A stretch of DNA of 64,000 nucleotides, taken from Streptomyces sp. ATexAB-D23. Its GTDB lineage: Bacteria; Actinomycetota; Actinomycetes; Streptomycetales; Streptomycetaceae. The position numbers were made by a program, and so were the translations under genes. Under the pieces are notes generated by a model, which searched no databases, was not told where the DNA came from, and saw nothing but the letters and a program-made list of their open reading frames with translations. Position 1 is the stretch's first letter; the number at the start of each line of letters is the position of its first letter. The stretch spans positions 282,466-346,465 of the forward strand of contig NZ_KB892035.1 in the NCBI RefSeq assembly GCF_000373645.1, given 5' to 3'. Below are positions 31,867 to 41,857 of this stretch, in pieces.

Positions 31867-34001
31867 GCACCACCACCGAGCTTCTGAAGGGTGCGGCCGA
31901 GCTGTTCCCTGGCGAGGTCGTCACCCAGGCGCACGTACGCCACCTGGACCTGCCGGCCGGCGCCGGGCGCTTCGCCCTCATCACGCTGGACAACGGCCTG
32001 GACCACACCAAGCCGACCACCTTCGGACCGCAGTCGCTGGCGAACCTGAACGCCGCCGTCGACCAGGTCGAGAAGGAGGCCGCCGAGGGTGCGATCACCG
32101 GCATCGGCATCACCGGCAAGCCGTTCATCTTCGCGGTCGGCGCCGACCTCAAGGGCGTCGAGCTCCTCAAGGAGCACAAGGACGCGCTGGCCATCGGCAA
32201 GGGCGGCCACGACGTCTTCCGCCGCCTCTCCGGCCTCGCGGTCCCGACGTTCGCGTACTACAACGGCGCGGCCATGGGCGGCGGTGTCGAGGTCGGTCTG
32301 CACTGCTCGTACCGCACCGTCTCCAAGGCGCTGCCCGCGTTCTCGCTGCCCGAGGTCTTCCTCGGTCTGGTCCCCGGCTGGGGCGGCTGCGCGCTGCTCC
32401 CCAACCTGATCGGCGCGGACCGCGCGGTCTCGGTGATCATCGAGAACTCGCTCAACCAGAACCGTCAGCTCAAGGGCAAGCAGGTCTTCGAGCTCGGCAT
32501 CGCCGACGCGCTCTTCGAGGGCGCCGACTTCCTTGAGCAGTCGCTGCTCTGGACCGCGAACGTGCTGAACGGCACCGTCACGGTGGAGCGCCCCGAGGTC
32601 GACCGCGGTGACGCCTGGGACCAGGCCGTCGCCCGCGGCAAGGCCATCGCCGACTCCAAGGTGCACGGCGCCGCCCCGGCCGCGTACCGCGCGCTGGAGA
32701 TCATCGCCGCGGCCAAGGACGGCGACCTGTCCGCCGGATTCGACGCCGAGGACCAGGCGCTCGCGGACCTGATCATGGGCGGCGAACTGCGCGCCGGGAT
32801 CTACTCCTTCAACCTCGTCCAGAAGCGCGCCAAGCGCCCGGCCGGTGCCCCGGACAAGAACCTGGCCCGCCCGGTCACCAAGGTCGGCGTGGTGGGCGCG
32901 GGCCTGATGGCCAGCCAGCTCGCCCTGCTGTTCCTGCGCCGCCTGGAGGTGCCGGTCGTGCTGACCGACATCGACCAGGAGCGCGTCGACAAGGGTGTCG
33001 GCTACGTCCACGCCGAGATCGAGAAGCTGCTCGGCAAGGGCCGCATCAACCAGGACAAGGCCAACCGCCTCAAGGCCCTGGTCTCCGGTGTGCTGGACAA
33101 GGCCGAGGGCTTCTCCGACGCCGACTTCATCATCGAGGCGGTCTTCGAGGAGATCGGCGTCAAGCAGCAGGTGTTCGCCGAGGTCGAGGCGGTCGCCCCG
33201 GCGCACGCGATCCTCGCCACCAACACCTCGTCCCTCTCGGTCACCGAGATGGCGTCGAAGCTGAAGAACCCGGAGCGGGTCGTCGGCTTCCACTTCTTCA
33301 ACCCGGTCGCGATCCTCCCGCTCCTGGAGATCGTGCGCGGCGAGCAGACCGACGACGCCTCGCTGGCCACGGCCTTCGGTGTCGCCCGCAAGCTGAAGAA
33401 GACCGCGGTGCTGGTGAAGGACGCCCCGGCGTTCGTCGTCAACCGCATCCTCACCCGCTTCATGGGCGAGATCCAGAACGTCATCGACGAGGGCACCCCG
33501 GTCGAGGTCGCGGAGAAGGCCATCGACCCGCTCGGCCTGCCGATGTCCCCGCTGGTGCTCCTGGAGCTGGTCGGCCCGGCGATCGGCCTGCACGTCTCGG
33601 AGACCCTGAACCGCGCCTTCCCGGAGCGCTTCACCGTCTCCGAGAACCTCGCGGCGGTCGTCAAGGCCGGCAAGCGCGGCTTCTACGTCTACTCCGCCGA
33701 GAATCCCGCCAAGCCGGAGCTGGACCCGGAGGTCGCCGCCCTCCTCAAGCAGGGCGACTCGGTCCTGACCGAGGAGCAGGTCCGCGACCGCGTCCTGGAC
33801 GCGGTGGCGCAGGAGATCGGCCTGATGCTGGACGAGGGCGTCGTCGCCGAGGCCCAGGACATCGACCTCTGCCTGATCACCGGTGCGGGGTGGCCCTTCC
33901 ACCTGGGCGGCATCACGCCGTACCTGGACCGCGAGGGCGTCTCCGAGCGGGTGAACGGGAAGAAGTTCCTGGCGCGGGGCGTGGCGAGCGTTCCCGCGTA
34001 A
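31863..34001 (+). CDS. fadB: 3-hydroxyacyl-CoA dehydrogenase / enoyl-CoA hydratase, FadB-type
   Basis: A 712-residue multifunctional beta-oxidation enzyme. The N-terminal third is a crotonase domain with oxyanion-hole segments ITGKPFIFAVGADLKGVELL and YYNGAAMGGGVEVGLHCSYR and the catalytic-Glu region FSLPEVFLGLVPGWGGCALLPNLIG. From about residue 340 the NAD-binding domain begins (KVGVVGAGLMASQLALLFLRRLEVPVVLTDID), with EAVFEEIGVKQQVF, ATNTSSLSVTEMA and the catalytic His in RVVGFHFFNPVAILPLLEIV. The two C-terminal 3HCDH domains close the chain. GTG 31863 overlaps the thiolase stop. The subunit order thiolase-FadB is reversed relative to E. coli fadBA. Confidence 0.95.
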   Translation: MSTTTELLKGAAELFPGEVVTQAHVRHLDLPAGAGRFALITLDNGLDHTKPTTFGPQSLANLNAAVDQVEKEAAEGAITGIGITGKPFIFAVGADLKGVELLKEHKDALAIGKGGHDVFRRLSGLAVPTFAYYNGAAMGGGVEVGLHCSYRTVSKALPAFSLPEVFLGLVPGWGGCALLPNLIGADRAVSVIIENSLNQNRQLKGKQVFELGIADALFEGADFLEQSLLWTANVLNGTVTVERPEVDRGDAWDQAVARGKAIADSKVHGAAPAAYRALEIIAAAKDGDLSAGFDAEDQALADLIMGGELRAGIYSFNLVQKRAKRPAGAPDKNLARPVTKVGVVGAGLMASQLALLFLRRLEVPVVLTDIDQERVDKGVGYVHAEIEKLLGKGRINQDKANRLKALVSGVLDKAEGFSDADFIIEAVFEEIGVKQQVFAEVEAVAPAHAILATNTSSLSVTEMASKLKNPERVVGFHFFNPVAILPLLEIVRGEQTDDASLATAFGVARKLKKTAVLVKDAPAFVVNRILTRFMGEIQNVIDEGTPVEVAEKAIDPLGLPMSPLVLLELVGPAIGLHVSETLNRAFPERFTVSENLAAVVKAGKRGFYVYSAENPAKPELDPEVAALLKQGDSVLTEEQVRDRVLDAVAQEIGLMLDEGVVAEAQDIDLCLITGAGWPFHLGGITPYLDREGVSERVNGKKFLARGVASVPA

Positions 34002-34023
34002 CGCGTTCGGCTTCACGAGCGGC

Positions 34024-34059
34024 GAACGGGCCGTACGGGATTCCCCGTACGGCCCGTTC
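34024..34059. terminator. Perfect 16-bp stem-loop between fadB and the phosphodiester glycosidase gene
   Basis: GAACGGGCCGTACGGG (34024-34039) pairs with its exact complement (34044-34059) around the loop ATTC. It lies between convergent genes and can end both transcripts. Confidence 0.85.
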
Positions 34060-34073
34060 CCGTGTCCGGGTGG

Positions 34074-35372
34074 TCAGGACGTGATGCGGCGCGGGACGAC
34101 GACGAGGGCGTTGGAGACCTTGCGCTGGCGTTCCTCGTCGGTGTCCCCCGCGTCCGACGGGCTGTTGCGGACCTTGTCCCCGACCACCATCGTGCTCGAC
34201 CCGCCGCCGTCGAGGTTGATCGCGTCCTCGGCGCCGAGCGACACCAGGATGCCGGCCGCCTCGGTGAGGCTGACGCCCTCGCTGACGCCCGGCCGGCGTC
34301 CGTCGAACACGACGAGCAGGAGGGCGCCGTCCGGGCGGATGCCGACGACGGTGCGCGGCGAACGGCTGTCGACGGCCCCCTGGGAGACCCCGTTGGCAGC
34401 GGCGTTGATCCAGACCCGGCCGGAGCGCACCAGTGCGGGGCCCGCTCCGACGACGGAGGCGCCGGACAGCTCGACCTGCCGGCCGTCGGGGTCGGTCACC
34501 CGGGACTCCACGGTGAGGCCGCGGCCCGGCGTCGCGTGCTCGCGGAGCCAGCCGGCCGCGGAACCGATGCCCACGAGCGTACGGCCGCCCGCCGGGACCG
34601 TTCCGCCCGAGGGGCTGCGCACCGCGGTCACCGTGCCGTGCGCGTCGACCACCGCCTCGACGCTGTCCCGGTCCGCGCCAGGCGTCGACGCGCCCCACTG
34701 CGCGGGGAAGTCGACGAGTTCGTCGGGGTCGTAGCAGACCCGCCCCGGCAGCGGCTCCCCGGTCAGCGCCCCGGTGTCGGTGCGCCGGTCGCCTCCCACG
34801 CCCCCGCAGCCGACGATCCGCCCCGGCACCCGCCCGGTACCGTCCACGACCGCGCGCGCCCCGTCCGACGAGGTGACATAGGTGGCGGACCGCAGCTCGG
34901 TGATCCGGGCCCGCTCCCCCCGCCCCGGCAGGACCAGCGCGGTACGCCCGTTCGTTGCCTCGCTGAGGAGGGCGCCGCCGGAGACGTAGAGGCCGAGGGG
35001 GTCGCCCTTGTAGCGCGCGGAGTCGGTGTCGAAGTAGGTGCCGTTGACCGCCGCGACCGCCTGGGTCCGGCGGGCCAGGTCGCGGACGGTGTCGGTCTTC
35101 GCCACCGCTCCGCCGTGGTCGGTCCGGACGTCGACGGGGGCGTCCGGCGCCACGGCCAGCACGCTGACGCGGACCGGGCTGCCGTCCGCCAGCTTGCGTA
35201 CCGACTGCCGGAACGCGAGGCCGCGGGGCAGGTCCTCCGCCGTCGGCGAGGCTCCGGCGGACTGCGGGCGGGCGTCCCGGCCGTCGGGGTCCGCGCTGGT
35301 CTGCGTGGTGCACGCGGCAGTCAGGAGGGCGAGGCACAACACCGGTATCCGCACGGCCCGTCGTCCGTTCAT
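34074..35372 (-). CDS. Lipoprotein with phosphodiester glycosidase (NAGPA) domain
   Basis: A 432-residue predicted lipoprotein (lipobox LTAAC, Cys21). The C-terminal half is a phosphodiester-glycosidase/NAGPA domain: VAAVNGTYFDTDSARYKGDPLGLYVSGG near 110, TLVGIGSAAGWL, SPRTVVGIRPDGALLLVVFDGRRPGVSEGVSLTEAAGILVSLGAEDAINLDGGGSSTMVV. The last block is the most diagnostic. Related enzymes cleave sugar-phosphodiester bonds, such as uncapping GlcNAc-1-phosphodiesters. Its position beside a teichoic-acid-like locus suggests a wall-glycopolymer substrate, which is inference. Start ATG 35372. Confidence 0.9.
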   Translation of the reverse strand: MNGRRAVRIPVLCLALLTAACTTQTSADPDGRDARPQSAGASPTAEDLPRGLAFRQSVRKLADGSPVRVSVLAVAPDAPVDVRTDHGGAVAKTDTVRDLARRTQAVAAVNGTYFDTDSARYKGDPLGLYVSGGALLSEATNGRTALVLPGRGERARITELRSATYVTSSDGARAVVDGTGRVPGRIVGCGGVGGDRRTDTGALTGEPLPGRVCYDPDELVDFPAQWGASTPGADRDSVEAVVDAHGTVTAVRSPSGGTVPAGGRTLVGIGSAAGWLREHATPGRGLTVESRVTDPDGRQVELSGASVVGAGPALVRSGRVWINAAANGVSQGAVDSRSPRTVVGIRPDGALLLVVFDGRRPGVSEGVSLTEAAGILVSLGAEDAINLDGGGSSTMVVGDKVRNSPSDAGDTDEERQRKVSNALVVVPRRITS

Positions 35373-35601
35373 GCTCCGCTCCCTCGCCCCCGGACAACGA
35401 ACAGGCTCTGTCCGGGTACCGCGCGGGGAATCGCCGTGGATACCAGCCTTATGACGTTCCGGATGCTATCAAGAGCGCACGGGTGTCCCGAATCATTCGT
35501 GATGAATTCGGGCTCGACTGGCCGAGTGGTGGCCGGATAGACTCGGACGGCTTCCGCCGGGGGGCGTGTCCGGAATCACACAAGAGCAGGCAGCGTATCT
35601 C

Positions 35602-37287
35602 ATGACCACAGCACTTCCTCCTCTCGTGCCGAATCGCGCGGCCGTCGACCGACGCCGAGTGGTCACCGAGACGGACACCACGGGCCCTTTCCCCGTCGAG
35701 TACCGATTCCGGCCCGCCGAGGGCGACTCACAGCATCTGATCGTGGTCTTCTCCGGGCTCGCGGCGCCCAATGGATACCACTTCGCCGGTAAGTCCCTGA
35801 TGGAATTGCGCGCCAATATCCTGTGGATCCGGGATGATTTCGACGGCCATTACAGCTACTACATGTGCCGGAACATGGATTTCTCCATCGAGGCATCGGT
35901 CGCCGGTCTGATCGAGCGCACGCTCGCTCGTCTCGGTCTCGGCCGGGACCGGGTCAGTCTCCTCGGTGTCTCGAAGGGCGGAAGTGCGGCCCTCTACTAC
36001 GGCCTGCGGTACGGATACCGGAATATTGTCACGGTGGTGCCGCAATTCCTGATCGGCAGCTATGTGCGCGACAGGCCGGTGACGGGTCAGTACATGCTGG
36101 GCGAATCGATGCCGCAGCAGAATGTCGACGTACTCGACGGCGCCATTCCCGAAATGCTCAGGGCGCGCGGCGGCCAGGGACACAACATCTACCTGTTCAC
36201 CTCCGAGGCCGACGAGCAGTACGAGACGGAGATCAACCCGCATCTTCAGCTCTTCTGGGCCTGCGAGAACTTCAACTTCATCCGTACCGATTCACCGATG
36301 GTGCGTCAGCACGGCGAGGTGTCCGGGTACAACATGCCCCTCATCGCCGGTCTGCTGTCGGCCCTCACGGAGGGGGCGGACCCCCGCCTGGGGTTCGTGG
36401 AGAACGGGAAACAGCAGGTCAATGAGTTTGATCGGCAGTCCTACTTGTACGAGCTGCGGGTCTCGGACACGCTGACAGCCGTGGTGAAGAAGCAGGACAT
36501 CCGCGGGGCGAACATCGTACTGTCGGGCGATGCGTTCATCCCCGGCGAATCCGCTTACTCGCATTCCATGACGACGAAGAGCCTCATCATGGAGAGCGGC
36601 AGCCGCCACTTCGAATTCCCATTGGCGACCACGGAGGCCAAGTACCTCTACAGCCAGTACTTCGACCGTTTCTCCTGCGACTATCCGTACGGAGGGTTCG
36701 AGCCGGAGTCACCGTCGGGTATTTCGATGAAGGGCATCCCCGTCGGCACGTACAACCTTTCCGTCCGGGTGACGAGCCCGGCCGAGGGAATAGACAGGCG
36801 CACCGCTCTGGTGGCCCGCCGCCCCTTCGACATCAGGCGGCCCGTCGGCGGCAACGAGGCCGTTCTCATCGGGGACAAAAAGCGGGTACGACTGATACGC
36901 AGGCCCATCGTCGGCCAGTTCTCGGCGGAAACTGTTTTCTCGCTGGAATCGACATGGCTGAAGGATCGAATGCTTCACGTAGAGGGCGTACTCTTCGTCC
37001 ACGGCGTCGAAGCGGACGACCGCGGACACGGACAGTACTACCTGGTGCTTCAGGGGCAGGATTCCACGCATTCCTACCGGCTCGGAATGTCACGCAAGAC
37101 GGCGGCGATCCGCAAGCACGTCAGGCGGGGCGATTTCGGGAACTACGACTTCGCCTACTTCGCGACCCCCGGTTACAACGGTGTGGATCTACAGAAGGCG
37201 GCTCCGGGCGTGTACGAGGTCTACATCTCGCTGAGCACCGGCGGGTCGCTTTTCTCGGCGGCTGCCGGAAGCGTCACGCTGGACTGA
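35602..37287 (+). CDS. Alpha/beta-hydrolase-fold protein of the teichoic-acid-type locus
   Basis: A 561-residue cytosolic protein. The N-terminal half is a serine-hydrolase-like fold with nucleophile elbow LLGVSKGGSAALYYGLRYG (GxSxG) and an oxyanion strand HLIVVFSGLAAPNGYHF, resembling the accessory-secretion Asp2-like or acyltransferase group. The C-terminal half is beta-rich with no named domain (FEFPLATTEAKYLYSQYFDR...). ATG 35602 is preferred; GTG 35566 in frame is possible. Codon use is slightly less GC-rich than neighbours, hinting at transfer. It converges on the giant glycosyltransferase. It may acylate or otherwise decorate the wall polymer. The exact function is unknown. Confidence 0.75.
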   Translation: MTTALPPLVPNRAAVDRRRVVTETDTTGPFPVEYRFRPAEGDSQHLIVVFSGLAAPNGYHFAGKSLMELRANILWIRDDFDGHYSYYMCRNMDFSIEASVAGLIERTLARLGLGRDRVSLLGVSKGGSAALYYGLRYGYRNIVTVVPQFLIGSYVRDRPVTGQYMLGESMPQQNVDVLDGAIPEMLRARGGQGHNIYLFTSEADEQYETEINPHLQLFWACENFNFIRTDSPMVRQHGEVSGYNMPLIAGLLSALTEGADPRLGFVENGKQQVNEFDRQSYLYELRVSDTLTAVVKKQDIRGANIVLSGDAFIPGESAYSHSMTTKSLIMESGSRHFEFPLATTEAKYLYSQYFDRFSCDYPYGGFEPESPSGISMKGIPVGTYNLSVRVTSPAEGIDRRTALVARRPFDIRRPVGGNEAVLIGDKKRVRLIRRPIVGQFSAETVFSLESTWLKDRMLHVEGVLFVHGVEADDRGHGQYYLVLQGQDSTHSYRLGMSRKTAAIRKHVRRGDFGNYDFAYFATPGYNGVDLQKAAPGVYEVYISLSTGGSLFSAAAGSVTLD

Positions 37288-37302
37288 GAAACAGCATGCG
37301 AG

Positions 37303-37341
37303 AATTCTCCGTCGGTACACACCGGAGACCGACGGAGAATT
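37303..37341. terminator. Stem-loop between convergent hydrolase and glycosyltransferase genes
   Basis: AATTCTCCGTCGGT (37303-37316) pairs exactly with ACCGACGGAGAATT (37328-37341) around an 11-base loop. It sits between the two converging stop codons. Confidence 0.8.
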
Positions 37342-37390
37342 ACCGCGTGCCGCCGTTCAGCCGTAAAGGGAGCCCGCCCCGCTCACATCC

Positions 37391-40300
37391 TTACGCCCTC
37401 TCACGCTCCTGCTCCTGTGGCCGCCCCATGACGAGCGGGGTGGACATGCGGCCCGGGTCGCCGCCCGCCGTGGCGTCCATCGTGTCGATGACGTCGAAGG
37501 CGCGCCGGCAGTTGTTGGTGTCGCGCAGGACGAAGAACTCCTCGGCGCGGCGCCGGTATTCGGGCTCGACCTCGAAGCCGCGGGCGATGGAGGCGATGAT
37601 CTCGTCCACCGCGCGGTCGACGGTGCCGCAGGCGGGGCCGAAGCCGTCGCGGGCCAGGTCGAAGTAGCCCCGCTTGTAGTGCTTGCTGTAGAACGCCTCG
37701 TCGTCGAAGTTCGTGTAGACGATGGGCTTGCCCATGTACGCGACGTCGAAGAACACCGAGGAGTAGTCGGTGACGAGCATGGAGCACTCGCGCATCGCGA
37801 GCTGCACGTCCCGGCCGGTGGAGGAGACCGTGATGGACGGGTGGTCGATGCGGAAGTGCTTCAGGTACGGGCGGATCTCGTAGTGCGGCATGAACTCCAG
37901 TTCCACGCGGTAGTACTGGAGCGCTTCGAGCAGCCGCTCGTCGCGCAGCAGCGCCGAGAAGAACCGGTAGTACTCGGAGGCGGCGAACGGGATCTCGGGC
38001 TTGGCGGCCTTGTTGTACGAGGGGGCCACGATGTCGCGTCGCCAGGTGGGCATGACCAGGACCTTGCGGGGGCCGTCGAGCGGCTTGAGCGCGTCGTAGC
38101 GCGGCAGTCCGGTGGCGGCGACCCGGTCGTAGCCGTAGCCGCAGTGCTCCGCGTAGTAGGCGCGCTCGCTGCGGCCCGTGGTGAGGACCATGTCGACGTT
38201 GGTGACCTGGGCGTGGATGGACCCGACGACGTCGTTGTAGACGACGCCGTGCTGGAGGAAGACCCGCTGGTAGCGCAGCAGGTCGCCGTAGCCGCGCAGG
38301 AAGGCCCGCTTCGACAGGCCGGGGAAGCCGAGGTAGGCCTCCAGGTCGTAGGCGTTGATGAGCCGGGTCGCGTGCAGCAGGTAGGCGCGGTACTTCCAGG
38401 AGAGCCGGTCGATGACCTGGCCCAGGTGGTCGATCTTCTCGCGGTCCGGGGAGTCGCCGTTGATCGCGTAGAAGACCTTGCGCTTGGGCTCGTTCTCCCT
38501 GATCCACTTGAACAGGTGGTACGAGTTGTCCTGCGCGGTGTCCTCGCGCTCGCCGATGATCCAGATGTCGCGGCCGTGCAGCTTCGGATACATCAGCCAG
38601 TACAGCAGCCGGGTGCGCCAGCCGGTGCGGCCGGGCAGCGAGGCGCGTACCTCCTGGCGCAGGCGGCGCAGCGCGTGGCCGGCCTTGCGGAGGGGGCCGC
38701 TGATCCGGCGCAAGGTGACGGACTCGTTGCCGGCGATGGTCAGGCGGATACGGGCCCGGCCGAGGCGGTGCACGCCCTTGAAACGGTGCAGCATCTGGCG
38801 GGCCTCGACGGCGATGTCGTGGCTGCGGTCGCCGTCGTGGACGCGGACCCGGGGCTTCAGGTCGCGGTTGGAGAGCGCGGCGAGGTCGCCGGGGCGGGCG
38901 GTGGCGCGCCAGCCCGCGTACCAGTCCTGTTCCTTGCGGGCGCGCCAGCGGTCGCGGCGGTAGACCTGTTCGATCGGGAGGGCGGTCTCCCGGCGGCCGT
39001 CGCCGAGGACCAGTTCGAGGCGGTTGCTGAAGAGCCGGTCGATGTCGACGCCGGTGAGGACCAGGAGTCCTTCGAAGTGGAGGTGGTCGCCGTCGGGGAC
39101 GACGGTCTCCAGGACGGCCTTCTGCCGGTCGACCCGCAGCAGGGTGGTGGTCTCGGTGCGGTCGGCTTCGAGGCCGCGGTGCATGCCCGCGTCGTCGATG
39201 AGGAGCTGCGGCCGGTAGGCGGGCTTGGTGTACGGGTCGCAGAACAGCTCGTAGTTGCCGGTCCGTACGGCGTGGTGCTGGAGTCGTGACATCGGCACGC
39301 CCGCGTACTGGAGGATCAGCTCGTCGGGTATCGGCCGGTAGATGTCGACCAGGGCGGGGAAGATCCCGGCGATCTCGGTCCGGCTCATGATCCGGTGGAT
39401 GTTGCGCAGGTGCGGTTGCATGGAGCGGACCACGAAGCGCATGGCGAGCCGGGCGCCGCGGGCGCTCAGCCGTTCCGTCATCCGGATGATGTGGCGGCAG
39501 AGGCGGATGAGTTCCTGGGTCTTGACCGGGTCGTTCCAGGTCAGGTCGAACAGCGAGTCCCGCCGCTCCGGGTCGCGGGCGAACGAGGTGGCGGTGGGCG
39601 CGGTCGTCACCGTACGGGCGTGCAGCAGGGCCGGAACGGCGAGCCAGGCGTCCTCGAAGCCGGGGCCGTGCCCGGTGCGCAGGGCGTGCCGGCGCAGCAG
39701 CGAGGTGCGGAACAGCTTGGCGCCCAGTTCCGCGGAGAAGATCAGATAGGGGGCGTCGTCCAGGCGGTCGATGCGGGGGGCGTCCGCGCCGAAGTAGCGC
39801 CGCCAGGGGGCGTCGGTGGAGCTGCGCGGGCCGGGGAAGTTGTCCTGGTCGCCGACCACGACGTCGGCCTTGCACCGCTGGGCGGCGGCCACGAGCCGGC
39901 CCACGCAGTTCTCGCCGAGGATGTCCTGGGCGCGGGCGAACATCACGTAGGGCGCGCGCACGTAACGCAGGCCGTTGTCGAAGCTGGAGCGCGCGCCGAG
40001 CCTGATCTGCGGGATCACCTCGACGTTGGCGTGGTACGCGGCGAACTGGGCGAGCTGCGCGGAGGTGGCGTCGGTGGAGCCGTCGTCGACGAGGACCACC
40101 TGGGTCGCGGCGAACTCGCGCTGCGCGAGCAGGGAGCTGAGGAACTCGTACAGGTTGTACTCGTCGTTGTGGCAGTGCGCCACGATCGCGGCGTCGTACG
40201 TCTCGCGGTGGGGTGCCGCGGGCTCGGCGGGCGGGCCGTCCTGCCACCACAGCCACGGGGTGCCACGCGGGTGGTCGGCGGTCTGCTGCTCGGTGGTCTC

Positions 40301-41857
40301 CGGGCGCAGGGCGAGGTTCCCGCTGACGGTCTCGTAGATCTCGTACGTGTCGTCCGGGCCGCGGTAGCGCTCGCGCCGGACGTCGAGGCCGCTGATCGCT
40401 ACGGTGGTGGTGGCCCGCTCCTTGCCGTGCCGCAGCTGCACGAACAGGTTCCAGTTGCCGGCCCGGCCCGCCGCTCCGAGGGTGGCGGCCAGGTCCACCA
40501 TGGTGTGGTAGCGGATGAACTCGTCGTCGACGTCGACGCCGGTCACCTCGAAGGTGTGGTCGGCCTTGGTGCTGCGGCGGCGGAGCACCGCGGTCAGCTC
40601 CAGCTTGTCCTTCGGCCCGACCCTGGCGAACTGGTTGCGGATGTAGCCGGTGACGTGGAGGGTGCTGTCCCGGATCTCGACCAGGGTGGCCTGGTTGAAC
40701 AGCCGGGAGTCGGAGAGGCTGTTGCCGGTGAGGTCGAGGTCGGTGACGTCCAGGAACCGTTCGGCCTGCGGCCGGCCGAGCAGGGAGGCGGACCAGTAGA
40801 CCTTGTCGTCGCGCCGTACCAGGTCGGAGCTGAGCACGCTGCGTCGCTGGGTGTAGTCGGAGACGGTGAGCGCGAGGTCGACGCGGCTGTGCATCAGGCT
40901 GAAGGCGCGTACGCGTTCCAGGGGCCCGCACAGGTCGTAGACGTCGGGCGGCAGCCCTCTGAGGTACGGCGCGACGAAGCCGGCGAAGCCCGCCCGGTAC
41001 TGCTCGTCGCCCGCGCGCAGCTCCGGGGTGTAGAGGCGCAGGTCGTGCGAGAGGAACTTGGCGGCTTTGTGGGCGAGCAGTTCGCGCTCCCCCTGGCGGA
41101 GGAGGAAGGCGTCCGCGTACTGGTGCACGAGGACCCGGTCCCGGATGCTGCGCAGTTCGCCGCGCCGGTTGGTGATGGAGGGGGTGTCGGTCTCGCGCTC
41201 CCAGATCCACCGGTAGACGGGGGCCGGGAGCAGGGTGATGGAGCGCGCCGAGTACCAGGCGACGGTGGAGAAGTAGGTGTCCTCGAAGAAGAGCTCTTCG
41301 GGGAAGCGGATGCCGTGGTCGAGCAGGAAGTCCAGCCGGTAGAGCTTGGCCGCGGCGATCGGGTCCTCGAAGAGTTCCGGCATCGTCCGCAGCCCGCCGT
41401 CGACGGTGCGCTCGGTGCCGTAGAGCTGCGGCTGCCAGACGGTGATCTCGTCCTTGGCGAGGTTCACGCGCAGCGCGCGGCCGGCGGTGATGTCGGCGCC
41501 GGTGGCGACCGCGGACTCCAGCAGGGTCTCGCAGGCCTTGAGGGGGAGTTCGTCGTCGGCGTCGAGGAACATCACGTACTGGCCGGTGGCGGCCATGATG
41601 CCGTTGTTGCGGGGCGCGCCGACGCCGCCGCTGTTCTGCGGGCGTTCGACGATCCGGACGCGGGCGTCACCGGCCGCGAACTCCCGGGCCACCTGGAGCG
41701 TTCCGTCGACGGAGGCGTCGTCCACGACGACGACCTCGACGGCGCGGTGGGTCTGGGCCAGTGCGGACTGGAGGGCCCGGCCGAGCGTGGCACTCGCGTT
41801 GTAGGCGGGGACCACCACCGTCACGGTGTACAGCGAGGGGTCGGCGGGCGGAGTCAT
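37391..41857 (-). CDS. Multi-domain glycosyltransferase / CDP-glycerol glycerophosphotransferase
   Basis: A 1488-residue polymerase-like enzyme with three units. Residues about 8-240 are a GT2 glycosyltransferase (VVVPAYNASATLGRALQSALAQT, VVVDDASVDGT, MFLDADDELPL). Residues about 555-780 are a second GT2 domain (IVAHCHNDEYNLYEFLSSLLAQ, VLVDDGSTDATS). Residues about 1105-1465 are a TagF-type CDP-glycerol glycerophosphotransferase (QHGVVYNDVVGSIHAQVTNVDMVLTTGRSE, LVTDYSSVFFDVAYMGKPIVYTNFDDEAFY). Beta-rich linkers separate them. It probably assembles a wall teichoic-acid-like polymer on the cytosolic face of the membrane. Its ATG overlaps the stop of the upstream CDP-alcohol transferase, so the two are coupled. 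Confidence 0.9.
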   Translation of the reverse strand: MTPPADPSLYTVTVVVPAYNASATLGRALQSALAQTHRAVEVVVVDDASVDGTLQVAREFAAGDARVRIVERPQNSGGVGAPRNNGIMAATGQYVMFLDADDELPLKACETLLESAVATGADITAGRALRVNLAKDEITVWQPQLYGTERTVDGGLRTMPELFEDPIAAAKLYRLDFLLDHGIRFPEELFFEDTYFSTVAWYSARSITLLPAPVYRWIWERETDTPSITNRRGELRSIRDRVLVHQYADAFLLRQGERELLAHKAAKFLSHDLRLYTPELRAGDEQYRAGFAGFVAPYLRGLPPDVYDLCGPLERVRAFSLMHSRVDLALTVSDYTQRRSVLSSDLVRRDDKVYWSASLLGRPQAERFLDVTDLDLTGNSLSDSRLFNQATLVEIRDSTLHVTGYIRNQFARVGPKDKLELTAVLRRRSTKADHTFEVTGVDVDDEFIRYHTMVDLAATLGAAGRAGNWNLFVQLRHGKERATTTVAISGLDVRRERYRGPDDTYEIYETVSGNLALRPETTEQQTADHPRGTPWLWWQDGPPAEPAAPHRETYDAAIVAHCHNDEYNLYEFLSSLLAQREFAATQVVLVDDGSTDATSAQLAQFAAYHANVEVIPQIRLGARSSFDNGLRYVRAPYVMFARAQDILGENCVGRLVAAAQRCKADVVVGDQDNFPGPRSSTDAPWRRYFGADAPRIDRLDDAPYLIFSAELGAKLFRTSLLRRHALRTGHGPGFEDAWLAVPALLHARTVTTAPTATSFARDPERRDSLFDLTWNDPVKTQELIRLCRHIIRMTERLSARGARLAMRFVVRSMQPHLRNIHRIMSRTEIAGIFPALVDIYRPIPDELILQYAGVPMSRLQHHAVRTGNYELFCDPYTKPAYRPQLLIDDAGMHRGLEADRTETTTLLRVDRQKAVLETVVPDGDHLHFEGLLVLTGVDIDRLFSNRLELVLGDGRRETALPIEQVYRRDRWRARKEQDWYAGWRATARPGDLAALSNRDLKPRVRVHDGDRSHDIAVEARQMLHRFKGVHRLGRARIRLTIAGNESVTLRRISGPLRKAGHALRRLRQEVRASLPGRTGWRTRLLYWLMYPKLHGRDIWIIGEREDTAQDNSYHLFKWIRENEPKRKVFYAINGDSPDREKIDHLGQVIDRLSWKYRAYLLHATRLINAYDLEAYLGFPGLSKRAFLRGYGDLLRYQRVFLQHGVVYNDVVGSIHAQVTNVDMVLTTGRSERAYYAEHCGYGYDRVAATGLPRYDALKPLDGPRKVLVMPTWRRDIVAPSYNKAAKPEIPFAASEYYRFFSALLRDERLLEALQYYRVELEFMPHYEIRPYLKHFRIDHPSITVSSTGRDVQLAMRECSMLVTDYSSVFFDVAYMGKPIVYTNFDDEAFYSKHYKRGYFDLARDGFGPACGTVDRAVDEIIASIARGFEVEPEYRRRAEEFFVLRDTNNCRRAFDVIDTMDATAGGDPGRMSTPLVMGRPQEQERERA